This document shows, in pieces, positions 1 to 8,758 of a stretch of DNA of 45,454 bases. Position numbers and translations under genes: made by a program. The notes beneath the pieces are model-generated. The model was not told the origin of the DNA. It saw only the letters and a program-made list of their open reading frames with translations, and did no database searches. Where the stretch lies: positions 1 through 45,454 of the forward strand of contig CAMBYK010000002.1 in NCBI GenBank assembly GCA_945872155.1. The letters are read 5' to 3'. This stretch comes from an uncultured Candidatus Saccharibacteria bacterium. Lineage in GTDB: Bacteria > Patescibacteriota > Saccharimonadia > Saccharimonadales > Saccharimonadaceae. Every line of letters begins with the position of its first letter. The stretch's first letter is position 1.

Positions 1-233
1 GAGAGATAATGAGAGTGAAGAGAAAGGCAGAGAGAAAGACTATAAAGGAAGTTATGAGGAGGATGGGGGAGGGGGAGTGTTGGAGGGAGAAGTTATCTTT
101 TGGAGAGAGCCGATGAAGTAGAGAAGGTTTAAAGGGGCTGAAGAGATTAAAGAAGATGGCGGAAAGATGAGAGTGTTCATGAAGATTGGAAGAATAAGAA
201 GAGGAATCTTGGATTTTAGACTGTATGTTTTTA

Positions 234-317
234 GCGAAATCGCTAAATCTATTTTCTTGACCATAAGCTTGGGCGAGCGCCCTTGAGCGTGTCAAGAAAA
301 TAGATTTAGGATTTCGC
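234..317. repeat. long inverted repeat / hairpin
   Basis: The arms at 234-261 and 291-317 are reverse complements over 27-28 nt with one bulged base; 18 bp (244-261 with 291-308) are perfect. A smaller GC-rich palindrome (GGGCG-AG-CGCCC) sits in the 29-nt loop. There is no T-run after the stem on either strand, so it does not look like a simple intrinsic terminator. It could be a processing stem, a REP-like element or the trace of an excised element. Confidence 0.7.
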
Positions 318-426
318 AATAACCTAGCTAAGAGAGAGAGAGAGAGAGAGAGTTCCTGCCTTTTTCATAGCTTTTCCCAAGACTTATCATGCTTATAGTT
401 TAGCATAACAATAATGCACTGACAAC

Positions 427-454
427 AAAAAAGACCCCATTAGGGGGTCTTTTA
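427..454 (-). terminator. intrinsic terminator of tuf
   Basis: An 8-9 bp stem (AAAGACCCC with GGGGTCTTT) and a short loop are flanked by A- and T-runs, 17 nt beyond the tuf stop codon. The symmetry would let it act in both directions. Confidence 0.85.
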
Positions 455-470
455 AGCTGTGAAATAGAGA

Positions 471-1655
471 TTATTTTACAATTTTGGTGATCACACCAGA
501 ACCGACGGTCCTGCCACCTTCGCGGATGGCGAAGCGGTCGTTGTTGTTCATAGCGATTGGTGCAAGCAACTTGACCTTAAAGGTGACGGTGTCGCCAGGC
601 ATGACGATTTCTTTGTCAGCTGGGAGCTCAACTTCACCGGTGACATCAGTGGTGCGGAAGTAGAACTGTGGTTTGTAGCCCTTGGAGAATGGAGTGTGGC
701 GGCCACCTTCTTCTTTCTTAAGAACGTAAACTTCAGCTTCAAATTCGGTGTGTGGGGTGATAGAACCAGGTTTGGCAATCACTTGGCCACGCTCGATTTG
801 TTCGCGCTCGATACCGCGGAGCAAGAGACCAGCGTTGTCGCCAGCTTGACCTTGGTCGAGAGACTTATGGAAAGCCTCGATGCCGGTGACGACAGACTTC
901 TGAGTTTCTTTGAGACCAACGATTTCGATTTCGTCGTTGATTTTAACAACACCTTGCTCGATACGGCCGGTAGCAACAGTACCACGGCCTTTGATGGAGA
1001 AGACATCTTCTATAGGCATGAGGAAAGGTTTGTCGAGGTCGCGGACAGGGACTTCAAAGTATTCGTCCATGGCTTTGACGAGTTCCATGATGGCATCTTC
1101 GTTAGCGGCGTCGCCTTCGAGGGCTTTGGCAGCAGAACCTTTGATGATTGGAGCGTTGTCACCATCAAAACCGTATTTGGAAAGAAGTTCACGAACATCC
1201 ATCTCTACGAGTTCAACGAGTTCTGGGTCAGCAAGATCCATTTTGTTCAAGAAAACAATGATCTTTGGCACGTTCACCTGGTGAGCCAAGAGTACGTGTT
1301 CACGAGTCTGTGGAAGCGGACCATCGTTAGCAGCAACCACGAGGATGGCGCCATCGATTTGAGCAGCACCGGTAATCATGTTTTTGATGTAGTCGGCGTG
1401 GCCTGGCATATCGACGTGAGCATAGTGACGATTTTCAGATTCGTATTCCTGGTGAGAAGTAGCGATGGTGATACCACGAGCTCTTTCTTCAGGGGCGTTG
1501 TCGATTTGGTCGTAAGCGACTTGTTTGTTTACTTCGGAAGGAAGTTTCTTTGCTAAAACGGTGGTAATAGCAGCAGTAAGAGTAGTTTTGCCGTGGTCAA
1601 CGTGGCCCATAGTACCGACGTTAACATGAGGCTTGGAACGGTCGAAATTTGCCAT
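471..1655 (-). CDS. tuf: translation elongation factor Tu
   Basis: EF-Tu is the GTPase that carries aminoacyl-tRNA to the ribosomal A site. The 394-residue length is standard. Visible motifs are the P-loop GHVDHGKTT near residues 19-27, the switch II motif DMPGHADY, the guanine-specificity motif NKMD and the GSAAKAL motif, followed by the two beta-barrel domains ending in VITKIVK. The frame is open 19 codons further upstream, but the start [10 protein letters not shown] at 1655 is chosen because it has a good Shine-Dalgarno sequence (AAAGGAG) and matches the family N-terminus. It lies downstream of fusA in the same direction but has its own consensus promoter (1727-1755) and follows the fusA terminator, so it can be transcribed independently. 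Confidence 0.98.
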   Translation of the reverse strand: MANFDRSKPHVNVGTMGHVDHGKTTLTAAITTVLAKKLPSEVNKQVAYDQIDNAPEERARGITIATSHQEYESENRHYAHVDMPGHADYIKNMITGAAQIDGAILVVAANDGPLPQTREHVLLAHQVNVPKIIVFLNKMDLADPELVELVEMDVRELLSKYGFDGDNAPIIKGSAAKALEGDAANEDAIMELVKAMDEYFEVPVRDLDKPFLMPIEDVFSIKGRGTVATGRIEQGVVKINDEIEIVGLKETQKSVVTGIEAFHKSLDQGQAGDNAGLLLRGIEREQIERGQVIAKPGSITPHTEFEAEVYVLKKEEGGRHTPFSKGYKPQFYFRTTDVTGEVELPADKEIVMPGDTVTFKVKLLAPIAMNNNDRFAIREGGRTVGSGVITKIVK

Positions 1656-1726
1656 TCTTTCTCCTTTTTTATCGTTTAATGTTTTTGGAGCACTAATAAT
1701 AACCAGCTCCAAAACTCTACTGTATT

Positions 1727-1755
1727 ATTTTAGACTATTTCAGATAAGATGTAAA
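1727..1755 (-). promoter_or_regulatory. tuf promoter
   Basis: Minus strand: TTTACA (1750-1755), a 17-bp spacer and TAAAAT (1727-1732). Transcription should begin near 1720, giving a leader of about 65 nt that contains a GGAGC...GCTCC hairpin before the Shine-Dalgarno sequence. Confidence 0.8.
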
Positions 1756-1777
1756 GAGTTATTGGCCATTTTTCACA

Positions 1778-1813
1778 CAAAAAAAGTCCATAGCGTAGGC
1801 TACGGACTTTTTG
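1778..1813 (-). terminator. intrinsic terminator of fusA
   Basis: The stem AAAAGTCC/GGACTTTT, extended by a G-T pair and TAG/CTA, is followed on the minus strand by a run of seven T. It lies just beyond the fusA stop and just upstream of the tuf promoter. Confidence 0.85.
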
Positions 1814-1826
1814 AACGCGAACGAGA

Positions 1827-3923
1827 TTATTTGGTGTTGCGTTTTTCAATAATCTCAGCTGCAACGTTCGGCGGAACTTCTTCGTAGGCGAAGAGCTCCA
1901 TAGAGGAGGCAGCACGGCCTTGTGACATAGAGCGCAGATCAGAGGTGTAGCCGAAGAGGTTGCCGAGCGGGCAGAAGGCCTTGATTAGCTTGGCGCCACC
2001 GTTTAGGTCTTCCATCTCTTCGATGCGGCCACGACGGGAGTTGATATCGCCGATCACGTCGCCCATGAATTCTTCTGGAGTGGTGATTTCCATTTTCATA
2101 ACTGGCTCGAGCAAGACTGGGTTGGCCTTCTTGATGCCTTCACGGGTAGAAAGTGAGCCGGCAAGCTTAAAGGCGAGCTCGGAAGAGTCAACGTCGTGGT
2201 AAGAACCGTCGTAGAGGGTAGCCTTGACATCGACTACTGGGTAGCCGGCGATCACGCCGCCATTGAGGGTTTCTTCGACACCCTGCTGGACAGGTTTGCG
2301 GTATTCCTGAGGAACGACGCCACCTTTGATTTGGTCAATAAACTCAAAGCCTTTGCCTGGTTCGTTTGGCTCAAATTTGATCCAGACATCGCCATACTGA
2401 CCGCGGCCACCAGACTGTTTGATGTGTTTGCCTTGAGCTTCGGCGGTGCCACGGATGGTTTCGCGGTAGGCGACCTGAGGAGCGCCGGTATTGGCTTCGA
2501 CGTTATGCTCGCGGCGGAGACGGTCGATAATAATCTCGAGGTGAAGTTCGCCCATACCAGAGATAATGGTCTGGCCGGTTTCTTCGTCAGTATGGACACG
2601 GAAGGTAGGATCTTCTTCAGCAAGCTTGGAGAGGCCGATGCCCATTTTTTCCTGATCAGACTTGGTCTTTGGTTCGACTGCGATTGACACTGGAGGATCT
2701 GGGAACTCAATAGACTCCAAGTGAATTGGGTGGGTAGGATCACAGATAGTAGTACCAGTGGTGGTATCTTTGAGACCGACTACAGCGGCGATATCACCGG
2801 CGGCAATCTCTTGGATTTCTTCGCGCTTGTCAGCGAACATACGAACGATACGACCGACGCGTTCTTTATTGCCAGTAGTGGCGTTCAAGATATAGGAGCC
2901 AGATTGCAACTTGCCGGCGTAAACGCGAATGAAGATCAATTTGCCAACGAATGGATCGGAGGCAATTTTGAAGGCGAGCGCAGTAAGAGGCTCTTTGTCG
3001 TCGGCTTTGCGGATGATTTGGTTAGAAGTTTTTGGATCAGTACCAACGATTTGACCTTGATCACGATCAAGTGGAGAAGGCAGATAGTCCACCATCAAAT
3101 CGAGAGCTTTTTCTACGATTACACCACGGGCGTCGCCGCCAGTAACGAGGAAGAAATCGCCATCAAGCACACGTTTGCGCAAGGCGGCTTTGAGCTCATC
3201 AACGGTGATAGCCTCTTCGCCCTGTTCGAAGAATTTTTCCATCAAAGCTTCATCGGCAGCGACGGCTTCTTCTACGAGAATAGCACGGGCGTGCTTGGCT
3301 TTTTCTTTCATGTCTTCTGGAATTTCGCCAACAGTAAGCTCGCGATCAGTGTAATCCTTGTAGGTGTAGGCCTTCATGTCAACCAGGTCTACCACGCCGC
3401 AGATGTCTTTTTCGAAACCAATTGGCAGGTGAATAGCGACGGCATTCTTGGAAAGACGCTTATGGATAGAATCGAGAGATTTGTAGAAATCGCCACCAAT
3501 TTGGTTGATTTTGTTGACGAAACAAATGCGAGGAACGCCATATTTGGTAGCCTGGCGCCAGACGGTCTCAGACTGAGCTTCTACGCCCATCTTGCCATCG
3601 AAAACGGTGACAGCGCCATCGAGCACACGGAGCGAACGTTCTACTTCGGCGGTAAAATCGATGTGGCCCGGGGTATCGATGATGTTGATTTTGTGACCTT
3701 TCCAGGTAGCAGTGACGGCAGCAGAGGTAATAGTGATGCCACGCTCTTTTTCCTGGTCCATCCAGTCGGTGGTAGCACCGCCGGTATCGCCTTTCACGAG
3801 GTCAATTTTGTGCTTCAAGCCAGTGCGATAAAGAATCGCTTCAGATGTGGTAGTTTTGCCGGCATCGATGTGCGCAATAATACCAATATTGCGGAATTTT
3901 GATAAATCTTTAATTTCGGCCAT
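1827..3923 (-). CDS. fusA: translation elongation factor G
   Basis: EF-G is the ribosomal translocase GTPase. The 698 residues match the usual length. Motifs seen are the P-loop [10 protein letters not shown] (residues 17-26), switch regions ending in DTPGHIDF, the specificity motif NKIN in place of the usual NKMD, and the C-terminal domain IV/V sequence including GVVPQEY and [13 protein letters not shown]. The start [10 protein letters not shown] is preceded by AAGGAA. No rpsL or rpsG is adjacent, so the classical str operon order is broken here: fusA has its own promoter (-10 at 4001-4006) and is followed by tuf. Confidence 0.98.
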   Translation of the reverse strand: MAEIKDLSKFRNIGIIAHIDAGKTTTSEAILYRTGLKHKIDLVKGDTGGATTDWMDQEKERGITITSAAVTATWKGHKINIIDTPGHIDFTAEVERSLRVLDGAVTVFDGKMGVEAQSETVWRQATKYGVPRICFVNKINQIGGDFYKSLDSIHKRLSKNAVAIHLPIGFEKDICGVVDLVDMKAYTYKDYTDRELTVGEIPEDMKEKAKHARAILVEEAVAADEALMEKFFEQGEEAITVDELKAALRKRVLDGDFFLVTGGDARGVIVEKALDLMVDYLPSPLDRDQGQIVGTDPKTSNQIIRKADDKEPLTALAFKIASDPFVGKLIFIRVYAGKLQSGSYILNATTGNKERVGRIVRMFADKREEIQEIAAGDIAAVVGLKDTTTGTTICDPTHPIHLESIEFPDPPVSIAVEPKTKSDQEKMGIGLSKLAEEDPTFRVHTDEETGQTIISGMGELHLEIIIDRLRREHNVEANTGAPQVAYRETIRGTAEAQGKHIKQSGGRGQYGDVWIKFEPNEPGKGFEFIDQIKGGVVPQEYRKPVQQGVEETLNGGVIAGYPVVDVKATLYDGSYHDVDSSELAFKLAGSLSTREGIKKANPVLLEPVMKMEITTPEEFMGDVIGDINSRRGRIEEMEDLNGGAKLIKAFCPLGNLFGYTSDLRSMSQGRAASSMELFAYEEVPPNVAAEIIEKRNTK

Positions 3924-4000
3924 GTGGTTCCTTGTTTAGTTGATATCAATAATTCTCGTGCCCTCTCGAGATTTGGGCGCAAGAAAAAAAGACTCTTGAG

Positions 4001-4009
4001 ATTATAGCA
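4001..4009 (-). promoter_or_regulatory. fusA promoter, extended -10
   Basis: The minus strand reads TATGCTATAAT, an extended -10 (TGC plus TATAAT). No good -35 is seen; TTTTCT lies at the right distance (4024-4029). The leader is about 70 nt and contains a small CTCG...CGAG hairpin. Confidence 0.7.
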
Positions 4010-4093
4010 TAAAATAGGGGCGAAGAAAAGGATTTTTGTGGCGTGAAACGCAAATTTGTAGCGCCTTATGCGACTTGAGCTTCCCTAGAAAAA

Positions 4094-4627
4094 TTAAGGT
4101 CGAGCGATACGTTTGGAGGCTTTGCGCTTAGGGCGGCGATACTGCAGTAAATTCCTAGCAATGATAATGATACTCATGAGATAGATAGGGGCGGGCGCGA
4201 AAAGCCCGATCGAAAGATCATGGACGCTCCAGAGCAAGGTAGCTATCAAAATTGAAAAGCGAACCAGCTGAGGGTATCTGGCGCGACGGACAATCAGACC
4301 GTATTGTACAGTGGCAATAATAGGCAAAAGGCCGATAAGGCCACGCGTGTTCACAAAAAGACCAATGGCAATGACGGCAGTGATTAAGATGGCGTTGAGC
4401 GGACGAGTAAACTTTTTGTGATAGACCATGTAATCACGCACGATGGCAATCGTATTGACGATGGCGGCCGAAAGTGACCAAGAGATAAGGTTAGCGATGA
4501 TAAAAAATAGATCACTAATAACCAAAGCGCCGACGATCTTCTTTTTGGTCTTAAGCGAAGTCCCGCCAGCCATAAACAGAGCGGCGAGAAAGGCAAAGAT
4601 GTTGGCGATGATGAGTTTGAGTTCCAA
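4094..4627 (-). CDS. YgjV-like multi-pass membrane protein
   Basis: A 177-residue, very hydrophobic protein with about five or six membrane segments and a basic tail rich in Arg/Lys. The central stretch (FFIIANLISW, then RDYMVYHKK after the next helix) resembles the YgjV inner-membrane family, in which helix pairs flank a conserved Arg; the molecular role of that family is unknown to me. No in-frame ATG fits, and a TTG start at 4627 is used because AAAGGA lies 8 nt upstream. It has its own promoter in the gap after gatB, and a ten-codon leader ORF precedes it. The family assignment is moderate; that it is a membrane protein is clear. Confidence 0.7.
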   Translation of the reverse strand: MELKLIIANIFAFLAALFMAGGTSLKTKKKIVGALVISDLFFIIANLISWSLSAAIVNTIAIVRDYMVYHKKFTRPLNAILITAVIAIGLFVNTRGLIGLLPIIATVQYGLIVRRARYPQLVRFSILIATLLWSVHDLSIGLFAPAPIYLMSIIIIARNLLQYRRPKRKASKRIARP

Positions 4628-4644
4628 GTGAAGAGTCCTTTATA

Positions 4645-4677
4645 CTAATCAGAGCTACCAACTTGACTATATTTCAT
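4645..4677 (-). CDS. possible 10-residue leader peptide
   Basis: An ATG at 4677 lies exactly 6 nt after the -10 hexamer TATATT (4684-4689), the spacing of the leaderless starts elsewhere in this window. It opens a ten-codon frame (MKYSQVGSSD) ending at TAG 4645-4647, 17 nt before the TTG start of the YgjV-like gene. It could be a translated uORF that tunes the downstream gene; it could also be chance. Confidence 0.35.
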   Translation of the reverse strand: MKYSQVGSSD

Positions 4678-4683
4678 GCTTAA

Positions 4684-4692
4684 AATATAGCA
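4684..4692 (-). promoter_or_regulatory. promoter of the YgjV-like gene, extended -10
   Basis: The minus strand reads TATGCTATATT (TGC plus TATATT at 4684-4689). It lies between the gatB stop (4729) and the YgjV-like gene, pointing at the latter. Confidence 0.65.
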
Positions 4693-4728
4693 TAAGCGAG
4701 ACCAAGAAAGCAAGCGGTGGATAGTGGG

Positions 4729-6171
4729 CTAATTTTGCAATTTTTGACGCAATAGCGCCTGGGCGCTGGAGGGGTTAGCCTTGCCCCTTGAGGCTTTCAT
4801 GACCTGCCCTACTAAGAAGCCGAGGACTTTTTCCTGGCCGGCTCTGAAATCTGCCTGAGCCTGCTGAGTGGTAGGGTCTTGCAACACCTGGTCAACGATT
4901 TGGCCGAGGGCATCTAGGTCGTTTTCTTGGATGACGCCAAGCTCTTTAGCGATGGTCTTGGTATCTTTGAAATGCATTTCTGGGTCAAAGAATTTCAAGA
5001 ACACTTCTTTGGTGGCGGTGGAAGAAAGTTCTTGATTGTCGTTCATGAGGGCTAGGTCGCGTAGCTGCTCGGCGGACGGCAGAGGGTCATTTAGTAGGCT
5101 GGTATTTTCTTCGGCTAACAATACGCTGGTGAAAATGTTGGCAATTTTCTGGATGGATTTTGGCGAATTTTCACCCAACAAATCAGCAAATTCGCCGAGT
5201 TTACGGATAAGCTGCGGATAGTCAAGTAAAATTTCTAGTGTGTCAGCGGGAATGACGCCAGCAAAACGGGCGCGGTAGTCGGCCGGCATCAGAGGCAGGG
5301 TGGCTTGAATTTTTGCAATGGTCTCATTAGACAAACGAATTGGCGGAATGTCCGGCTCTGGCATATAGCGATAGTCCTGCGCTTCTTCCTTACTACGTTG
5401 GGAAGTGGTCTTGCCGGTGTCATCAGACCAACCACGAGTTTCTTGCACCACGCGTTCACCGCGATCCAGCAAGGCGGACTGGCGTTGATATTCGTATTCA
5501 ACGGCGCGCTCTACCGAACGGAAAGAGTTGAGGTTTTTAATCTCCGCACGAGTGCCAAGCTTTTCGGCATCAGGCAGAGCTAAGGAGATGTTGACATCAA
5601 AACGCATATTGCCGTGATAAAGATCGCCATGACAAACCCCAGCATAGGTCATGATGCGCCAGAGCTCTTTGCAATAGTCATGAGCGTGCTTGGCGGAATG
5701 GATGTCGGGCATGGAGACAATTTCAATCAGCGGAGTACCGGCGCGGTTTAAATCTACCAAAGAATAGTCGCCAAAATGGGTTAGTTTACCAGCATCTTCC
5801 TCTAGATGGGCGTGCTCGATACGAACCTTAGTGCCATCTGGTAGCTCAATCTGGCCAGCGCCGATAATGGGCTGATAAAGTTGCGAAATCTGATAGCCTT
5901 TGGGCAGGTCAGGATAATAATAGTGTTTGCGGTCGAAGCGCGAAAGTGGGTTGATGGTGGCGTTTAGAGCATGGCCGACCTTGATAGCCATTTCAATAGC
6001 AGTGCGGTTAAGTCTCGGCAACATTCCTGGCAAGGCATAATCAACCGGTGAAACACAGGTATTGGGAGCTTTGCCGCGCGCGTCATTATCGACTTCGCTA
6101 AAAAGCTTGGTTTTAGTAGCTAGCTGGACGTGGCATTCAATACCAATCGTAATCTGATATTTATTGCTCAT
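4729..6171 (-). CDS. gatB: Asp/Glu-tRNA amidotransferase subunit B
   Basis: GatB binds misacylated Glu-tRNA(Gln)/Asp-tRNA(Asn) and, with GatA and GatC, converts it to the amidated form in the cytoplasm. The 480 residues match the family. The N-terminal IGIECHVQLATKTKLF, the NTCVSPVD/LPGMLPRLN region, the metal/ATP region (RKHYYYPDLPKGYQISQ, GHLEEDAGK-like AHLEEDAGK) and the C-terminal tRNA-binding YqeY-like domain ending in NPSSAQALLRQKL are visible. The start at 6171 has AGAGGA upstream. It is the last gene of gatC-gatA-(Rx4H protein)-gatB, 43 bp after its neighbour. Confidence 0.97.
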   Translation of the reverse strand: MSNKYQITIGIECHVQLATKTKLFSEVDNDARGKAPNTCVSPVDYALPGMLPRLNRTAIEMAIKVGHALNATINPLSRFDRKHYYYPDLPKGYQISQLYQPIIGAGQIELPDGTKVRIEHAHLEEDAGKLTHFGDYSLVDLNRAGTPLIEIVSMPDIHSAKHAHDYCKELWRIMTYAGVCHGDLYHGNMRFDVNISLALPDAEKLGTRAEIKNLNSFRSVERAVEYEYQRQSALLDRGERVVQETRGWSDDTGKTTSQRSKEEAQDYRYMPEPDIPPIRLSNETIAKIQATLPLMPADYRARFAGVIPADTLEILLDYPQLIRKLGEFADLLGENSPKSIQKIANIFTSVLLAEENTSLLNDPLPSAEQLRDLALMNDNQELSSTATKEVFLKFFDPEMHFKDTKTIAKELGVIQENDLDALGQIVDQVLQDPTTQQAQADFRAGQEKVLGFLVGQVMKASRGKANPSSAQALLRQKLQN

Positions 6172-6191
6172 GCTTGACTTTCCTCTCTATG

Positions 6192-6202
6192 TATGCTATA
6201 AT
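6192..6202 (+). promoter_or_regulatory. orphan extended -10 on the + strand
   Basis: A perfect TATGCTATAAT lies in the 43-bp gap before gatB, pointing away from gatB and antisense to the Rx4H gene. No sense gene follows on the + strand. It may drive an antisense RNA, or it may be a chance match in a palindromic AT-rich spacer. Confidence 0.3.
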
Positions 6203-6214
6203 AGTATTTCGACA

Positions 6215-6634
6215 TTAAATCGCTCCTAAATCTTTGAGTGCTTGCTGGTAGGTGGCTAGCGCATGCTGAGCCTGACGATAATCTAGTTTGAAACCGTGTT
6301 CATGCGCGATTTGGTTGCGTAGCTTGTGGGCATACCAAACGGAATTAAGCTGGGTGAATTTCTGACCAGATTTTTTGAGGCGTTCGCCCATGTTTTTGCC
6401 AGCGATACCCATTTCGTGCATGGCCTTATCAAGCAGTTTGTCGGCATCGACTACGACCATATTGAACGAAGCGGCGTTGTCCTTGGCGAGGCTATTTTTA
6501 ATGCCTAGAAAGGCGGCTTGATAGGCCTCTTTATCGAAGCTATACTTGCGATTCTGAGTGAGCGCGATGGCGACAAAAACCAATGCCCCCACCAACAAAA
6601 TAGCAATTAATAATGGCAAAACTGATGAGCTCAT
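6215..6634 (-). CDS. membrane-anchored Rx4H (HEPN-like) protein in the gat operon
   Basis: A 139-residue protein with one N-terminal membrane segment (about residues 6-25) and a mostly helical cytoplasmic part. Near the C-terminus is the motif KLRNQIAHE with Arg106 and His111, the R-N-x3-H pattern of HEPN domains, many of which are RNases or nucleotide-binding scaffolds. Its ATG overlaps the gatA stop by 4 bp, so the two should be translationally coupled, and gatB follows. That placement hints at a link to tRNA charging or a simple hitchhiker. The HEPN assignment rests on one motif plus predicted helicity; I do not recognise the family otherwise. Confidence 0.75.
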   Translation of the reverse strand: MSSSVLPLLIAILLVGALVFVAIALTQNRKYSFDKEAYQAAFLGIKNSLAKDNAASFNMVVVDADKLLDKAMHEMGIAGKNMGERLKKSGQKFTQLNSVWYAHKLRNQIAHEHGFKLDYRQAQHALATYQQALKDLGAI

Positions 6635-7998
6635 AGTTCCTTTGCAAAGTTAATTAATGTTTGATCGCTGCGGCGCGGACCGACAAGTTGCAGACCGATT
6701 GGCAGGGCCGAGTCTGATTTGACCGGGAAAGCTAGGCTGGGCAGGCCAGCGAGGTTGATCGGAACGGATAAAACATCTTCTAGGTACATAGCAACGGGGT
6801 CGTTGACTTTTTCGCCCAATTTGAAGGCGGGATTGGGAGAGACTGGAGTAAGAATAAAATCACATTTAGCAAAGGCCTTCTGATATTCTTCGATAATGAG
6901 CGTGCGGACTTTCTGGGCTTTAAGATAATAGGCGTCATAGAATCCTGAGCTAAGCACGAAATTGCCGATCATGATGCGGCGCTTGTTCTCGGGCATGAAG
7001 CCGTCGTGGCGAGTCTTAGCATAAACCGAAGCGAGATCCGAAGCCTCGGCGTTGCGATAACCATAACGAATACCATCATGGCGAGAAAGGTTTGAAGCAA
7101 GCTCGGCAGGGGCGACCACATAATAAACCGCTAATGCGTATTTGAGAGTAGGCATTTCAAGTTCGACAATTTGGTGGCCACTTTTTTGTAGCTTTGCTAT
7201 CTGGGCAGTCATGGCTTGCTTGATTTCTGGCGCGATGGCGTCAGTATCGAAATCTTTAATAATACCGATGGTTGGCTTGGTGGCGGTGGTGCTTTTTTGA
7301 CCATAAAAGTCCGGTAAAGTGGTGGTATCATTCGGGTCTTGGCCGGCCGTGATTTGCATCAAAAGATCCATGTCTTCTGGAGTATGGGTGAAAAAGCCTA
7401 CGCAGTCGGTGCTGGAAGCCATAGCCACTACGCCATAGCGCGAAATGGCGCCATAAGTAGGTTTGAAACCATAAACGCCGTTAAATGAGGCAGGCTGACG
7501 GATGGAACCACCGGTATCGGTGCCAGTAGCAAACTGGACGATGTCGAGTGCCACGGCGACAGCAGAGCCGCCAGAAGAACCTCCGGCCACACGAGTAGGA
7601 TCGGCAGAGTTTTTGGTGGGGCCAAAATAGGAATTTTCTGTAGAAGAACCGTGCGCAAAAGAATCGAGATTGACGCGGCCAATCATAATGGCGCCTTCAG
7701 CCTCAAGCTTGGCCACGGCGGTGGCGGTAATGGGAGATTGCAGGGGCTCGAGAATTTTGCTCGAAGCGGTGGTGTGACCTTCTGGACTCAAGAAATTGTC
7801 TTTGAGCGCATAGGGCACACCGGCCAAACGCCCAACTGGTTCGCCAGCGGCAATTTTGCGATCAATCTCAGCAGCTTTCTGCAAAGCAAGATCAGTGTTG
7901 AGCGAAGTAAAGATGTTATAGTCGGCAAATTCGGCGGCTTTTTTAAGCGCATCCTCAACCAAACGCGTAGCAGTGACAGTTTTGTTGGCAATCTTCAT
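6631..7998 (-). CDS. gatA: Asp/Glu-tRNA amidotransferase subunit A
   Basis: GatA is the amidase-signature glutaminase subunit that frees ammonia from glutamine for GatB. The catalytic Lys66 (ALKDN), Ser141 (GGSSGGSA) and Ser165 (DTGGSIRQPA) have the Lys/cis-Ser/Ser arrangement and the 24-residue Ser-Ser spacing of the family. At 455 residues it is slightly shorter than typical GatA, ending soon after the LQLVGPRRSDQTLI segment. Its ATG directly abuts the gatC stop, with AAAGGTG as ribosome-binding site inside gatC, and its stop overlaps the next ATG by 4 bp. Confidence 0.97.
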   Translation of the reverse strand: MKIANKTVTATRLVEDALKKAAEFADYNIFTSLNTDLALQKAAEIDRKIAAGEPVGRLAGVPYALKDNFLSPEGHTTASSKILEPLQSPITATAVAKLEAEGAIMIGRVNLDSFAHGSSTENSYFGPTKNSADPTRVAGGSSGGSAVAVALDIVQFATGTDTGGSIRQPASFNGVYGFKPTYGAISRYGVVAMASSTDCVGFFTHTPEDMDLLMQITAGQDPNDTTTLPDFYGQKSTTATKPTIGIIKDFDTDAIAPEIKQAMTAQIAKLQKSGHQIVELEMPTLKYALAVYYVVAPAELASNLSRHDGIRYGYRNAEASDLASVYAKTRHDGFMPENKRRIMIGNFVLSSGFYDAYYLKAQKVRTLIIEEYQKAFAKCDFILTPVSPNPAFKLGEKVNDPVAMYLEDVLSVPINLAGLPSLAFPVKSDSALPIGLQLVGPRRSDQTLINFAKEL

Positions 7999-8286
7999 TT
8001 ATAACACCTTTGGAACTTTAATTTGATAATCGAGCGCCTCAGGAGCAAGCGCCAGCAAAGCCTCGCGGTCCGCTTCTTGAGGCAAAATTTCATCTTCGCG
8101 CCAGACATTCTCCATTTCAAAAACTTGATAGGTAGGCTCCACACCGGTAGTGTCGAGTTCGTCAAGCTGCGAAATGTAAGTAATGATGTTTTCTAGGTCA
8201 GCGCCCAGACTGGTGATTTCTTCTTCGGATAAAGAAAAATTTGATAAATTAGACAGGTGTAAAATTTCCTCGCGCGAGATTTTCAT
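7999..8286 (-). CDS. gatC: Asp/Glu-tRNA amidotransferase subunit C
   Basis: GatC (95 residues) is the small belt subunit that stabilises GatA-GatB. It has the family pattern: ISREEILHLSNLSNFSLSEEE at the N-terminus (a helical segment), a middle LENIITYISQLDELDTTGVEPT, and an acidic stretch with WREDE. The ATG at 8286 has no Shine-Dalgarno sequence but lies 6 nt after an extended -10 (TGCTATAAT), so the mRNA is probably leaderless. First gene of the gat operon. Confidence 0.95.
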   Translation of the reverse strand: MKISREEILHLSNLSNFSLSEEEITSLGADLENIITYISQLDELDTTGVEPTYQVFEMENVWREDEILPQEADREALLALAPEALDYQIKVPKVL

Positions 8287-8292
8287 GTCTCA

Positions 8293-8301
8293 ATTATAGC
8301 A
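8293..8301 (-). promoter_or_regulatory. gatC promoter (leaderless)
   Basis: Minus strand TGCTATAAT (TATAAT at 8293-8298), then 6 nt, then the gatC ATG. It lies directly against the iscU stop codon (8306). There is no clear -35. Confidence 0.7.
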
Positions 8302-8305
8302 CGCT

Positions 8306-8758
8306 TTAAGAGGACGCAGGAGGATTTTGCGGTTTTTGACGATAATTTGCGATGGCTTTTGCTAAGGCTTCGTGGCCCAGTACTGAACAGTGGAATTTGT
8401 GTTTGGGCAGGCCACCGAGAAATTTGGCGATGTCCTCAGCGGAAATTTTGAGCGCCTGATCGAGCGTTTTACCCTTGGCAAGCTCAGATAGTGCCGAGGT
8501 GCTAGCAATTGCACTGGCACAGCCATATGTTTTCCATTTGACATCTTTGATAACGTCGGTTTCTGAGTCAACTTGTAGCATCATTAACATCTGATCTCCA
8601 CAGATAGGATTGCCAACAATACCCTGGCAATTATGCGGATATTTAGACTCGTCGCCCATCAAGAAATTCTTGGGCTCGAGAAAATGCTGTTTGACAAGAT
8701 CAGAATAAATCCAAGGGGTGAACTGAGCGCTAGAATCAGAGGTTTGGTAACTAGGCAT
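8306..8758 (-). CDS. iscU: IscU/NifU-type Fe-S cluster scaffold protein
   Basis: This scaffold accepts sulfur from a cysteine desulfurase and builds Fe-S clusters. The 150 residues carry the three ligand cysteines in family context: Cys53 in NPICGD (with Asp55), Cys80 in YGCASAIAS and Cys124 in HCSVLGHEA. The LPKHKFHCSVL segment resembles IscU more than SufU. The start overlaps the last base of iscS, so they are coupled. Its position behind nrdD-nrdG-iscS suggests that it helps supply the 4Fe-4S cluster of NrdG, among other clients. Confidence 0.92.
   Translation of the reverse strand: MPSYQTSDSSAQFTPWIYSDLVKQHFLEPKNFLMGDESKYPHNCQGIVGNPICGDQMLMMLQVDSETDVIKDVKWKTYGCASAIASTSALSELAKGKTLDQALKISAEDIAKFLGGLPKHKFHCSVLGHEALAKAIANYRQKPQNPPASS

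Larger units (their letters stand above)
1..470. other. gene-free GA-rich region downstream of tuf
   Basis: No convincing gene is seen here. Positions 1-200 are strongly purine-biased on the + strand (many GAGA, GGAGG and GAAG runs), and a pure (GA)n tract of about 22 nt lies near 330-352. A long inverted repeat (234-317) and the tuf terminator (427-454) are listed separately. A 70-codon open frame on the minus strand (52-264) is explained by the pyrimidine bias of that strand: it encodes mostly Ser/Pro/Leu/Ile and has no Shine-Dalgarno sequence. Confidence 0.6.

Noticed and set aside
52-264. 70-codon open frame on the minus strand
   Set aside because: It follows from pyrimidine bias, ends in a run of Pro/Ser, has no ribosome-binding site and overlaps a hairpin arm.
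696-1556. 286-codon frame antisense to tuf
   Set aside because: A shadow frame on the opposite strand of a highly conserved gene; similar long shadows occur opposite fusA, nrdD, rplA and the FtsA-like gene.
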